A stretch of 7,654 nucleotides of DNA, from positions 1 to 7,654 of the forward strand of contig JAQUAR010000058.1 in NCBI GenBank assembly GCA_028687155.1, written 5' to 3'. Under the pieces are notes generated by a model. That model was not told where the DNA came from and ran no database searches. It saw nothing but the letters and a program-made list of their open reading frames with translations. Every line of letters begins with the position of its first letter. Position 1 is the stretch's first letter. Source of the stretch: Methylacidiphilaceae bacterium. GTDB lineage: Bacteria > Verrucomicrobiota > Verrucomicrobiia > Methylacidiphilales > Methylacidiphilaceae. This document shows positions 1 through 6,881 of this stretch, one piece after another. Made by a program: the position numbers and the translations under genes.

Positions 1-1029
1 TTCCCGATACTGCTGCCGCGCCCGCCGTTCAATCTCCTTCAAATGCTGGACGAACCGGTCCCATCGCTGCTCTTCAAGCGACTGCGCTTGCTGGACCTCG
101 GGGCTGCTCCGCAGCACCACTCGCATGTCGGCCCCTCCTCCGCTCGGAGCGGGCGCCGCAAAGGGGAGAGGTGCGGTCGGGACAAAGTTCCACGATCCAT
201 CCGCTCCCGGCGTTGCCACCGCCTTCCAGGCAAACGGAAACGGAGTCCCGGGGGTCAGGGAAGCCAGCGGCTTCTTGCGGTGGAAGAGATACTCCTGGCC
301 CGGGGCCTGATCCTGCGTCAGAATCAGATCCTTCAGGTGCCGGCGAGCCCACGGGCGCTCCGGGGAGGGAATCTCGCTCAACCGTTTTGTCAGGTTGGCC
401 GCGTCCAAGTCGGCAACGGGCACCCAATACTGATCATTTTCGGCCACGACATTGGCGTCGTAAGCAAGGTTCCAGGAGCCATCCGCGCCCTTCTGCTCCT
501 CGCTCGACTTGAGAGAGACCAGGGTGATCCCCTTCGGGAGTTCTTTCCGGAGAGCCGCCTCCGCCTCGGCGAGGGTCGGCTTCTTTTCGGGAGGAGGCTC
601 TTCTCTTTTCTCTAGGAGAGGGGGACCATCGGATCCGGCCGTCGCACTCGCTTTGTCCAGCGGGCCTTTCGGGCCGAACAACCCGGCGAGGAACGGGCCG
701 AGCGTCAGAAACGACCCGACACCCAGAAGGCAGAGCCCCGCAACCAGCAAAAACAAGAAAAGCAGCTTCCTTCGGCTTCCCGCCCTTCTCCTTCGAACCG
801 GCAACAGTTCGCTGCCGCATTCCGGACAGACGAAGGATGCTCCTTGCGGGAGCTCGACATAGGTTCCGCCCAGGGAACACTCCCCAACGTTGGGACATTT
901 CCCTTTTTGGGTGCCACCGGATGCGGTCTTGCGGGAAGAGGGGGGAACGCCCGCGTCCCCATTCGAAGGGGAGGCCGTCGGTCGCGATCTCGGTTTTACC
1001 TCCGCATCGGGATCAATCAGATCGCTCAT
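1..1029 (-). CDS. Zinc-ribbon, single-TM protein of the tubulin-like operon (3' end beyond window)
   Basis: Seen: an uninterrupted frame of 343 codons from ATG at 1029 to base 1, with no stop, so the C-terminus is missing. Residues 45-71 form a four-cysteine zinc ribbon (C45, C51, C68, C71; C-X5-C-X16-C-X2-C, ending in CPECG). A basic stretch (about 79-88) is followed by one hydrophobic helix (about 88-110) and a proline/charge-rich linker (about 135-152). The remainder is probably periplasmic and contains the heptapeptide GADGSWN twice, at 181-187 and 275-281, which suggests two copies of a small domain. The last 30 residues (after 312) are charged and probably helical. An AGGAGG lies 3 nt before the ATG. 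The front end has the same plan as the next gene upstream, and it follows that gene by 74 nt, so it is probably the third cistron. I do not recognise the periplasmic part and assign no enzymatic role. Inference: an inner-membrane partner of the tubulin-like protein. Confidence 0.85.
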   Translation of the reverse strand, partial: MSDLIDPDAEVKPRSRPTASPSNGDAGVPPSSRKTASGGTQKGKCPNVGECSLGGTYVELPQGASFVCPECGSELLPVRRRRAGSRRKLLFLFLLVAGLCLLGVGSFLTLGPFLAGLFGPKGPLDKASATAGSDGPPLLEKREEPPPEKKPTLAEAEAALRKELPKGITLVSLKSSEEQKGADGSWNLAYDANVVAENDQYWVPVADLDAANLTKRLSEIPSPERPWARRHLKDLILTQDQAPGQEYLFHRKKPLASLTPGTPFPFAWKAVATPGADGSWNFVPTAPLPFAAPAPSGGGADMRVVLRSSPEVQQAQSLEEQRWDRFVQHLKEIERRARQQYRE

Positions 1030-1032
1030 GCG

Positions 1033-1038
1033 CCTCCT
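1033..1038 (-). promoter_or_regulatory. Shine-Dalgarno of the 1029 gene
   Basis: The coding strand reads AGGAGG, then CGC, then ATG. The six-base match to the anti-Shine-Dalgarno is complete but the spacer is only 3 nt, tighter than usual. It supports the ATG at 1029, which also keeps the zinc ribbon whole. Confidence 0.6.
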
Positions 1039-1057
1039 GGATCCGGAAAACCCCTGT

Positions 1058-1086
1058 AGTTTCCCTCATCTCGCCGCTTTTGTCAA
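1058..1086 (-). promoter_or_regulatory. Possible internal promoter ahead of the 1029 gene
   Basis: In the 74-nt gap the coding strand shows a perfect TTGACA (1081-1086) and, 17 nt later, GAAACT (1058-1063), which matches the TATAAT consensus at only three positions. The exact -35 and spacing make it worth noting, but the -10 is poor. If real, it would let the last gene(s) of the operon be expressed independently. Confidence 0.25.
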
Positions 1087-1103
1087 AGACCCCGTCCCCC
1101 GAT

Positions 1104-2732
1104 TCACGGCCCCGGGGAAGAGGTGGGTGGCTTCCCCCGGACGATCCAGAGTTCGACGCGGCGATTCTTCTCCCGACCCTCCTCCGTATCGTTGGAAGCA
1201 ACCGGCATCTGGTCTCCCTCGCCAGCGGTCGCCGCAACCGGGATACCCAGGACGCGAAGCGCCTGCCCGACACTCTGTGCCCGCTCGACCGAGAGGCGCA
1301 GGTTGTAGGCGCGATCGCCCACGTTGTCCGTAAAACCGACCAACAGGACCGCTTCGCCCTTCTCCTCCTTCCCTTCCATCAGCTTCGCCAGCCGCCGGAT
1401 GTCCACGAGCGCCTTATTATCCAGCTCGGCACTCCCAGTCCGAAAACGAACGTCGAAAGCCACCCGGTTTCCTTCCTTGACGAGATCCCGGTAGCCGGCC
1501 GGAGCATCCCGGGGGATCTCCCCGGCGGGTTGAATCAACGACTCCGCCCCCGCCTCGGTCTTCGTCGCGGCTCCCACGAATCCCGTTTTCTGCACCTGCT
1601 GCTGCCCCCGATCGGAAAGGACGAACTGGACGAACGCATCCACATCGGGGTTCCTTCCGCTTCCCCTCGTGTAGAGGTAGAGCCGAGTCGAAAGCAGATA
1701 GGCCTCCGATTCGAGCGATGCGAAGCTCGGGGCGAGCGGATGGGTCCCCTTCTCGTAAAGGGCGAGCGCCTTGCACGCCCCGATGTGGGGAAAGTCGACC
1801 ATCCCCAGCGCTTGCGCATCGCCTGCGACCCGGGACGAGATCTCCGCTCCGCCTTCCCGGCGGGCGATGTTGCCCGACGCGGGCGACCCTGCCATCACCC
1901 GCCGGGAGAAGAGCTGCCAGCTTCCCGAACTATCGGGAGGAGCAGAGAGGACAACCTTGGCTTGCGGGAAACCGAGGTACCTCGCATCCGCAACCTCTCC
2001 TCCGAAGAGCTTGCGAAGCTCCCCCAGAGAGAGCTTCGAAACGGGACTCGCCGGTGAGACGATGGCCGCGATGCCGCTCACCCCGATCACATGTTCCGAG
2101 TCGGGCGCCGTGATGTTGATCCCTCTGCCGAAGAGCGCTGCTTCGTCGGGCGTAATCTTTCGGAAGGCCATCGCCACTTGTGCGGCGCCAGCCGCCAGGT
2201 CCTTCCATCCATCGGAGGTACTCGAGAGAACGAGTCGAACGGAAAGCTCCTCGCTCCCGTTCGCCGACTTCCCTACCACTGCGACCGACCGGCCGTCTTT
2301 CCCTTTCCGGATTGCTACTCCCCTCAACCGGAGATCGTCCGAAAGGAACGCCAGTACCAGATCGGGAACGAGCTTCTCCCCCAAGATCCGGGAGCCGGAG
2401 ACGGTGAAAAGAGTCCTTTCGAGAACCCGGGGGGGGATCTCGGGGGGCGGCGGCGGCTCGGACGGAGGAGCAGCGGTGCGCTGCGGCTCTCCTCGAAAGG
2501 AGAGCCAGAGCCCCGCCCCGGTCGCAACCAACAAGAGGAACAGCAGGAAGAGAAAGACCTTCCACTTTCCCCTCTTCCTCGGCCGACGAAGAACCTCTTC
2601 CTCCGGCACCAAGGGTGTCCCACAGTCCGGGCAGAGGAAATCCTTCCCTTCGGGAATCTCAATGATCTGGCGCGTATCCGCGCGCGACGGACAGTTTCCG
2701 TAATTCTGGCAGAGACCTCTTCGCGCCGGCAT
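1104..2732 (-). CDS. Zinc ribbon-TM-PstS-like-OmpA fusion protein
   Basis: Seen (542 residues): a zinc ribbon at 8-37 (C8, C14, C34, C37; ends CPDCG), a basic stretch 49-58, one transmembrane helix about 58-78 and a proline-rich linker about 88-101. A periplasmic-binding-protein domain of the PstS type spans about 105-385. It has a GS ligand-loop motif near 112-114 (VSGSR), a LAAGAAQVAMAFR segment typical of the family (179-191), the LSLGELRKLFGG motif (235-244) and SSGSWQLF near 268-275 at the second anion-binding loop. An OmpA C-terminal domain follows at about 422-533, with D469 in GFTDN and R484 in SVERAQ, the pair that binds diaminopimelate in OmpA family members, and NRRVEL at 523-528. 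Known: OmpA domains bind peptidoglycan. Inference: anchored in the inner membrane with the ribbon in the cytoplasm; not a soluble transporter subunit, as no ABC permease or ATPase genes are nearby. It starts 35 nt after the tubulin-like gene; no clear Shine-Dalgarno is seen at normal distance (GGAAGAG lies 14 nt away). Confidence 0.92.
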   Translation of the reverse strand: MPARRGLCQNYGNCPSRADTRQIIEIPEGKDFLCPDCGTPLVPEEEVLRRPRKRGKWKVFLFLLFLLLVATGAGLWLSFRGEPQRTAAPPSEPPPPPEIPPRVLERTLFTVSGSRILGEKLVPDLVLAFLSDDLRLRGVAIRKGKDGRSVAVVGKSANGSEELSVRLVLSSTSDGWKDLAAGAAQVAMAFRKITPDEAALFGRGINITAPDSEHVIGVSGIAAIVSPASPVSKLSLGELRKLFGGEVADARYLGFPQAKVVLSAPPDSSGSWQLFSRRVMAGSPASGNIARREGGAEISSRVAGDAQALGMVDFPHIGACKALALYEKGTHPLAPSFASLESEAYLLSTRLYLYTRGSGRNPDVDAFVQFVLSDRGQQQVQKTGFVGAATKTEAGAESLIQPAGEIPRDAPAGYRDLVKEGNRVAFDVRFRTGSAELDNKALVDIRRLAKLMEGKEEKGEAVLLVGFTDNVGDRAYNLRLSVERAQSVGQALRVLGIPVAATAGEGDQMPVASNDTEEGREKNRRVELWIVRGKPPTSSPGP

Positions 2733-2767
2733 AGCTCAGCCGCTTTCTCTTCCGGCAGGGAAGGCTC

Positions 2768-5700
2768 TCATCCTTCTCCGCGGATAAGCTTGACCGCCCT
2801 CCGTCCCCATTCCGGAAAGGACTTCCCTCGAGGATCGGTGGGCGGCAGTTGACGCGCGAGCTCATTGACCAGGGAGACCACCTTTTGCGTCAACTCGGTC
2901 CGTTTCGGCTCCCGGCGCAGCTCGGGATCGACCAGCTGCTTGCCCACCGCCTCCTCCAGCGTCAAGGCCTTCGGCTCCGGAACATTAGCCAACGTCTCGG
3001 GAATCGTCGTCCCTTCCAGGAAGACCGGTGTCTCAAACCCATACTCGTCCTTCGTCAGGATCGCCAACTCCTGCGTCCCCTGCTCATTTTCCCGGCTGGC
3101 GATCAATCCCAGGACGCTGCCGAGCAGAAGATAGGGTGCGATCCGTTCCTGCAGCTCACCCCGGCTCGGAAGGAAAAGGCTCGGGAGCGCCTGGCCGTCC
3201 TCCTCGATATGCAGCTCCATCCGTGCCCGCGCCGGATTCGGACCGTTCATCCGCTCAAGATACCGAGCCCGGAGAAAGGAGAGCAGTTGGACGACGCGCA
3301 ACGGGAAGAGGTTGGTGACGCTGGTCAAAATGATCTCATTGGATCTGCTTCCGTCCAGAAATTCGCGAGCCGTCGTCTGCACGCACTCCCAGAACACCTC
3401 CCGTAGCATCTTCCCGAAGTCTTCCGCCTCCGGCGCTTTGGGGAGAATGACCGTGAAGCTCGATACGCAGATTTGCGCCCCCGAATTGATCCCGGGAGCC
3501 GATCGCTTGATTTCGTCCGGGCTGTAGATCAGGTAGTTGCCAGCCGCCTTGACGATCCCATCGATGAAGAGCCTGAGCGCCTGCCGATCCCCATACCGGT
3601 CGCGCAGCTTATCAATGATGCTGACACCGATCAGCTTCTCCTTGCTGCTCTCGATCAGGTTGTTGTGAGAGATCTTCGCATTCTCCATGCACTGGTTCTC
3701 GAGAACATCCAGGAAGGTCGTCTTGTTGATTCGCTCGTTGAAGGTACGAAACTCGAGCTTGTCTCCCAGCAACGCCACGAGGGCCGAGCGAACCCGCTGC
3801 GTCTGGGTGAGCTGCTCCCGGGCATCCTTCGTCAACCTCCGCGTCACGCTCCGGACGAGTTCCGGATCGTAGAACCGGATGATCTGCTGCCGGTAATCGA
3901 CCTTGCTGTTGTCATCGCCGCAGCGCTCGGCGATCTGCTCCTCGAAGTTCTTGACCGCCTCGGCGATCATGGCCGAACTCCGGTCGAGCTCGGCTTTGAG
4001 CTGGGTGATCTCCTCCAACAGAACCGGAGTGAACTTCTTGGCAAACTGCCAGCCTTCGATGCGCGTCCGGCAGGCGTAGAGATCCTGGAGGGTCAAGGCG
4101 CACGTGTCGAAGAGGCGCTTTCTCTTTCCAAACATGTCGGAGATGACCCCGACCTTCACCCACTCCTTCTCCTGCTCCTTGAGCTTCTTGGCGAGGGCTT
4201 CCTCCTGAGGCTTGGCCTTCGCCACATCGTCATCGAAGCGCTCGAAGCGGCTGCGCAAATAGCTGATCACGGCACCGACCAGCGCGCTGATCTCATGAAC
4301 GGAGCGGACTCCATCGCGCCAGTTGCCGAACAGCTCTCTTTCGAGCTTCTGACGGACCTCGCGCGCCCGCTCCCGGGCGGAGGCCGACACCGTTTGATAA
4401 AAGGCTTTGACGCCATGCCCGCGGTACTGGTCGCTGAAACGGACCTCGAGCCTTCCTTTCAGGCTGTCGAGCCACTTCGCGCCGTCCTCTCTCTCCTCGA
4501 TTTCCTGCTTGAACGCCCCGGTAACGGTCATCCAGTATCGGCCGATCGGCTGCCACCGGCCCTGCGTCCCGTCGGCCTCCAACACCGGAGCGGATAGGAT
4601 CAGGTGCTCGTCGGAGAGAAGCCATCGCTCGAGCTGCTCGGGCGCACTGACATAGCTCATCAAGTCGACGTTCTTGGCATTCGGGAGGTAGCCCTCGGTC
4701 TCCGACCAGTTGTTGTATCGGAGTTGAAGCGCCGCTTGCAGGGCAAACTGATAGGCAAGATATTCGGCAATCTCCTCTTCCGGGACGGCAATCCGCTTCA
4801 CCCCGAAGGCGAGCCACCTCTTCGACCTTACCCCGACGTTCGTCCCGGGAATCGTCTCGGGATTCCCATCCCCGTTTTCGGCATTCTCCTGCCGGGCAAG
4901 GCTCGCCCAATTGACTTTTCGGACCGTAACAATTTTCTGGTAGAGAAAATCCGCCACGACATTCGGAATATCATCGACGCCGAGCGCCAGCCCGTTCTCG
5001 TTGTGGGTAGTGAAGAGGTAGGCTCCGTTGAACGGGGTCTGAAGACCGGTCATCTTGCTCCCGTCCCCGGCGAGGTTGCAGGGAACGAATTTCCCCACAC
5101 TCAAGGCGTTCAGTTCCGCCAGCGCCGCATAGCCGTTGGCGTGGTAGTTTCCCGTATTCCAATTGGGCTTGGGGTGCTCTTCGGGAAGGAGAAGATAGCC
5201 GATGATTCGATACTGCAGGGAGTCCGGGAAGAGGCGCCGGATCTGGCAGAGCGTGTCGACGATCGTTCCACTCCCCGTTCCTCCCGCGAGTCCGGTGCAG
5301 ACATGAAAGGTGACGCCCGTCTCCCCGCCTGACTGGAGTTCCCGTACTTGGGAGGTCAGCCGGTCGCAGAACTCCGTCGCATGGTTGGCGAAGAGAAATC
5401 GGCCGAGCCTCCGCTTCTGCCCACCGATCGCATCTCCCACGATTCCGCCCAGGATGTCGTTCCAGATCCCCCGGTCGCCGATCCAAGGCCGGATGCCCGG
5501 ATAGTTGGTCAGGTTCTCCAGAATCGAGGAGAGGTTGGCGCACCGGATGTGGAGCTGGCTGTTGGGTCCGAGCTGGACGCTCTGCCCCAGGATTTTCCAG
5601 GTCGGATCGTCGAGCCGCATCAGCTCGTCGCTCGAATCGACGTAGAGGTACCCGACGTTGACGTCTTTCGGGCTCACGCTCCGAAATTCCTGGAAGATCG

Positions 5701-5770
5701 TTTTCCGGACCGCGCGGATGATTTTTCCTCCCGTCCCGCCGAGGCCAAGGATCATGTGGTTGGGATTCAT
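2768..5770 (-). CDS. Tubulin/FtsZ-superfamily protein (Tubulin_2-like), 1000 aa
   Basis: Seen: the N-terminus has the glycine-rich nucleotide loop GLGGTGGK (9-16), a strand ending in VDSSDEL (44-50), and AGGTGSG at 162-168, which fits the tubulin signature [SAG]-G-G-T-G-[SA]-G. The GTPase-like part covers roughly residues 1-330. I could not find the usual T7 catalytic motif (NxDxxE), so hydrolysis is uncertain. The remaining about 670 residues are far longer than in FtsZ and mostly helical, with charged, coiled-coil-prone stretches near 462-482, 512-540 and 583-618. No membrane helix or signal peptide is seen, so it is cytoplasmic. An in-frame TGA two codons before ATG 5770 fixes the start (next ATG is residue 6). 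There is no Shine-Dalgarno in front. It is first in the leftward operon. Known: such FtsZ-like proteins are found beside vWA, GTPase and OmpA-family genes and are predicted to remodel membranes. The polymerisation role is inferred. Confidence 0.92.
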   Translation of the reverse strand: MNPNHMILGLGGTGGKIIRAVRKTIFQEFRSVSPKDVNVGYLYVDSSDELMRLDDPTWKILGQSVQLGPNSQLHIRCANLSSILENLTNYPGIRPWIGDRGIWNDILGGIVGDAIGGQKRRLGRFLFANHATEFCDRLTSQVRELQSGGETGVTFHVCTGLAGGTGSGTIVDTLCQIRRLFPDSLQYRIIGYLLLPEEHPKPNWNTGNYHANGYAALAELNALSVGKFVPCNLAGDGSKMTGLQTPFNGAYLFTTHNENGLALGVDDIPNVVADFLYQKIVTVRKVNWASLARQENAENGDGNPETIPGTNVGVRSKRWLAFGVKRIAVPEEEIAEYLAYQFALQAALQLRYNNWSETEGYLPNAKNVDLMSYVSAPEQLERWLLSDEHLILSAPVLEADGTQGRWQPIGRYWMTVTGAFKQEIEEREDGAKWLDSLKGRLEVRFSDQYRGHGVKAFYQTVSASARERAREVRQKLERELFGNWRDGVRSVHEISALVGAVISYLRSRFERFDDDVAKAKPQEEALAKKLKEQEKEWVKVGVISDMFGKRKRLFDTCALTLQDLYACRTRIEGWQFAKKFTPVLLEEITQLKAELDRSSAMIAEAVKNFEEQIAERCGDDNSKVDYRQQIIRFYDPELVRSVTRRLTKDAREQLTQTQRVRSALVALLGDKLEFRTFNERINKTTFLDVLENQCMENAKISHNNLIESSKEKLIGVSIIDKLRDRYGDRQALRLFIDGIVKAAGNYLIYSPDEIKRSAPGINSGAQICVSSFTVILPKAPEAEDFGKMLREVFWECVQTTAREFLDGSRSNEIILTSVTNLFPLRVVQLLSFLRARYLERMNGPNPARARMELHIEEDGQALPSLFLPSRGELQERIAPYLLLGSVLGLIASRENEQGTQELAILTKDEYGFETPVFLEGTTIPETLANVPEPKALTLEEAVGKQLVDPELRREPKRTELTQKVVSLVNELARQLPPTDPRGKSFPEWGRRAVKLIRGEG

Positions 5771-5799
5771 CGATCAGTCTGCGTGCTACGCTACATTAG

Positions 5800-5811
5800 G
5801 TTATGATTAAC
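5800..5811. promoter_or_regulatory. Small dyad GTTA-N4-TAAC, possible operator
   Basis: The 12-mer GTTATGATTAAC has 4-bp arms around TGAT. It is one of the few AT-rich spots here and overlaps the candidate -10 of the tubulin-like gene, about 30 nt before its ATG. That position suits a repressor site, but the arms are short and could arise by chance. Confidence 0.2.
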
Positions 5812-5835
5812 GCTGTCGGACGCGCTCTGCTGCAA
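5806..5835 (-). promoter_or_regulatory. Weak candidate promoter of the tubulin-like operon
   Basis: On the coding strand TTGCAG (5830-5835) is followed after 18 nt by GTTAAT (5806-5811), matching four of six TATAAT positions. Transcription would start near 5799 and give a leader of about 30 nt. This is the best sigma-70-like pair I can find upstream of this gene, but the -35 is poor. Confidence 0.25.
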
Positions 5836-5983
5836 CTCGTTTCGCCGGTAGAAGCTTTCCCTCCTCGTCATCGGGATGAAACCCTCTCCACGAGAGCAGA
5901 ATCGACCGCTGCCGAGGGATAGTCTCAATCGAATGACCCGTAGGTGGAAAAAAAGCAATCCCTTTTCCCGCTCCGTGGAGAAA

Positions 5984-6010
5984 GCTTCTTCCCTTCCGGA
6001 AGGGAGAAGC
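5984..6010. repeat. Near-perfect 27-nt inverted repeat
   Basis: The core TCCCTTCCGGAAGGGA (5990-6005) is a perfect 16-nt palindrome. After one unpaired T (5989) in the left arm, five more pairs (GCTTC/GAAGC) extend it to 13 paired positions in total with almost no loop. Read on the minus strand it is followed by TTTCT, so it could be a weak terminator for leftward transcripts entering from the tonB side. It could equally be a two-fold-symmetric operator between the divergent genes. The symmetry is seen; the function is inferred. Confidence 0.7.
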
Positions 6011-6011
6011 G

Positions 6012-6033
6012 CTCGGTCTGTCCGAAGACCGGG
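6012..6033. repeat. Second stem-loop beside the palindrome
   Basis: CGGTCT (6014-6019) pairs with AGACCG (6026-6031) around a 6-nt loop. One wobble pair and one further C-G pair extend the stem to 6012/6033. It starts one base after the larger inverted repeat, so the two form a tandem structured block. There is no T-run after it on the plus strand, so it is not a standard plus-strand terminator. Confidence 0.5.
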
Positions 6034-6059
6034 AGGAAGCAGATGGTAACGCCAACGTC

Positions 6060-6089
6060 TTGACTCACCCCACCCGAGGTTCATACAAG
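6060..6089 (+). promoter_or_regulatory. Candidate promoter of the divergent membrane-protein gene
   Basis: TTGACT (6060-6065, five of six consensus bases) is followed after 18 nt by TACAAG (6084-6089, four of six). Transcription would begin about 6096, only some 8 nt before ATG 6104, giving an almost leaderless mRNA. This would fit the absence of any Shine-Dalgarno before that ATG. Confidence 0.35.
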
Positions 6090-6103
6090 CCAAAGACCCC
6101 GCT

Positions 6104-6880
6104 ATGCTCCTCGACCTCCTCGCGGTCACGACCTCCTGCATCCTTCTCTTCCTTGTCGAGGCGACCGGAAAGTTCGTTGTGGCGTGTGCGGTGGCCGTCC
6201 TTTTGGCCGGCGGCTGCTGGTGGCTCGCGAGCAATTACACCAAGCTCTGGAATCTTCTCTTTCACGCCAACCCGGTTCATCACCTCTTTTGCGGGATCGC
6301 CGCCCTCGCTACCTTGGCGACCGTCCTTCTCTTCTTCGCCCTGAGCCAGGCGAAGACCGCGGGCGAGAAGTTCGTTAGCCTCTGGGCGGCCACCCTCCAG
6401 GCCAATCAAGCCTGGAAAACGGCCACGTTCCAAGATGCCCGCAAAACCGTCTGGCAGCTCGGCCAGGAGTCACACGATCCGGCCATCTGGTACGACCGGA
6501 ATGGAGGCCCGATCGTCCCTCTCGACAACCCGAAGACGAAGTTCGTGGTTGCCAAGGTCTATGCAAACAGCGCCGCCCGCAACTTCCAGCGGTTGCACCC
6601 TTTCCTAAGCTGGATTCTCTCCGTCCGGGTCGGCGCCGCTGAAGAGGCGGTTTCCCGAGACGTGCAGCAGTACCTGAGCGTCCCCGGCAACGGGATCTAT
6701 CCAGACACCAGGGCGATCGGGATCGTCGCGGAATATGTGAAGCGGGAACTCGACCAGCAGACGCCGAAGCTTGTTCCCCGGCTGCGGCTCATCCTCCTGC
6801 TTCTCTTCCTCGCGGTCCAGTCGGTGCCCTTCACGATGATCGGTTGGGCCGCCTACGAGGATATCCACGTCCGCACCTGA
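6104..6880 (+). CDS. Unrecognised multi-pass membrane protein, 258 aa
   Basis: I do not recognise this family. Seen: hydrophobic segments at about 3-19, 24-42, 58-81 and 227-249, with a 145-residue soluble part between the third and fourth. An even number of helices would put both ends on the same side of the membrane. The soluble part has no catalytic motif that I can name; it includes an aromatic-rich stretch (QANQAWKTATFQ near 99-110, then WYDRNGGP near 129-136). It contains no zinc ribbon, so it does not share the module of the leftward genes. Start: an in-frame TAA at 6047 bounds the frame upstream and ATG 6104 is the only good start, but no Shine-Dalgarno precedes it. It is divergent from the tubulin-like gene, which suggests shared control and perhaps a role in the same membrane system (inference). 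The codon use resembles that of the neighbours and the reading frame is intact, so it is probably a real gene. Confidence 0.82.
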   Translation: MLLDLLAVTTSCILLFLVEATGKFVVACAVAVLLAGGCWWLASNYTKLWNLLFHANPVHHLFCGIAALATLATVLLFFALSQAKTAGEKFVSLWAATLQANQAWKTATFQDARKTVWQLGQESHDPAIWYDRNGGPIVPLDNPKTKFVVAKVYANSAARNFQRLHPFLSWILSVRVGAAEEAVSRDVQQYLSVPGNGIYPDTRAIGIVAEYVKRELDQQTPKLVPRLRLILLLLFLAVQSVPFTMIGWAAYEDIHVRT

Positions 6881-6881
6881 C

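Larger units (their letters stand above)
5771..6103. other. Divergent intergenic region, 333 nt
   Basis: It separates the leftward tubulin-like gene from the rightward membrane-protein gene. It holds a strong inverted repeat and a second stem-loop in its right-hand part (5984-6033), an AT-richer patch near 5793-5811, and weak candidate promoters at each end. A short minus-strand frame (5807-6055, TTG start) crosses most of it, but its third codon positions are less GC-rich than those of the real genes and it resembles nothing I know. I treat the stretch as non-coding and regulatory. Confidence 0.7.

Noticed and set aside
837..2057. A 406-codon plus-strand open frame opposite the PstS-OmpA gene
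   Set aside because: It is fully antisense to a gene with clear domains, is rich in Arg/Pro without recognisable motifs, and is the kind of shadow expected in GC-rich DNA.
3473..4597. A 374-codon plus-strand open frame opposite the tubulin-like gene
   Set aside because: It is antisense to a well-supported coding region. Its Leu/Asp/Arg-rich composition mirrors the codons of the helical C-terminal part of the real protein.
5850..5989. AGAAGCTTT at 5850-5858 and its reverse complement at 5981-5989 as paired operator half-sites
   Set aside because: A 9-mer match within a region of about 330 bp is not rare enough to mean anything on its own.
5807..6055. An 82-codon minus-strand frame (TTG start) in the intergenic region, as a small gene
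   Set aside because: Third codon positions are much less GC-rich than in neighbouring genes, it covers the palindromes, has no good ribosome site and matches nothing I recognise.
5791..6234. A 147-codon minus-strand frame crossing the intergenic region and the start of the divergent gene
   Set aside because: It overlaps the membrane helices of the real gene on the opposite strand and has an Arg/Ser-rich, low-complexity composition typical of a shadow frame.
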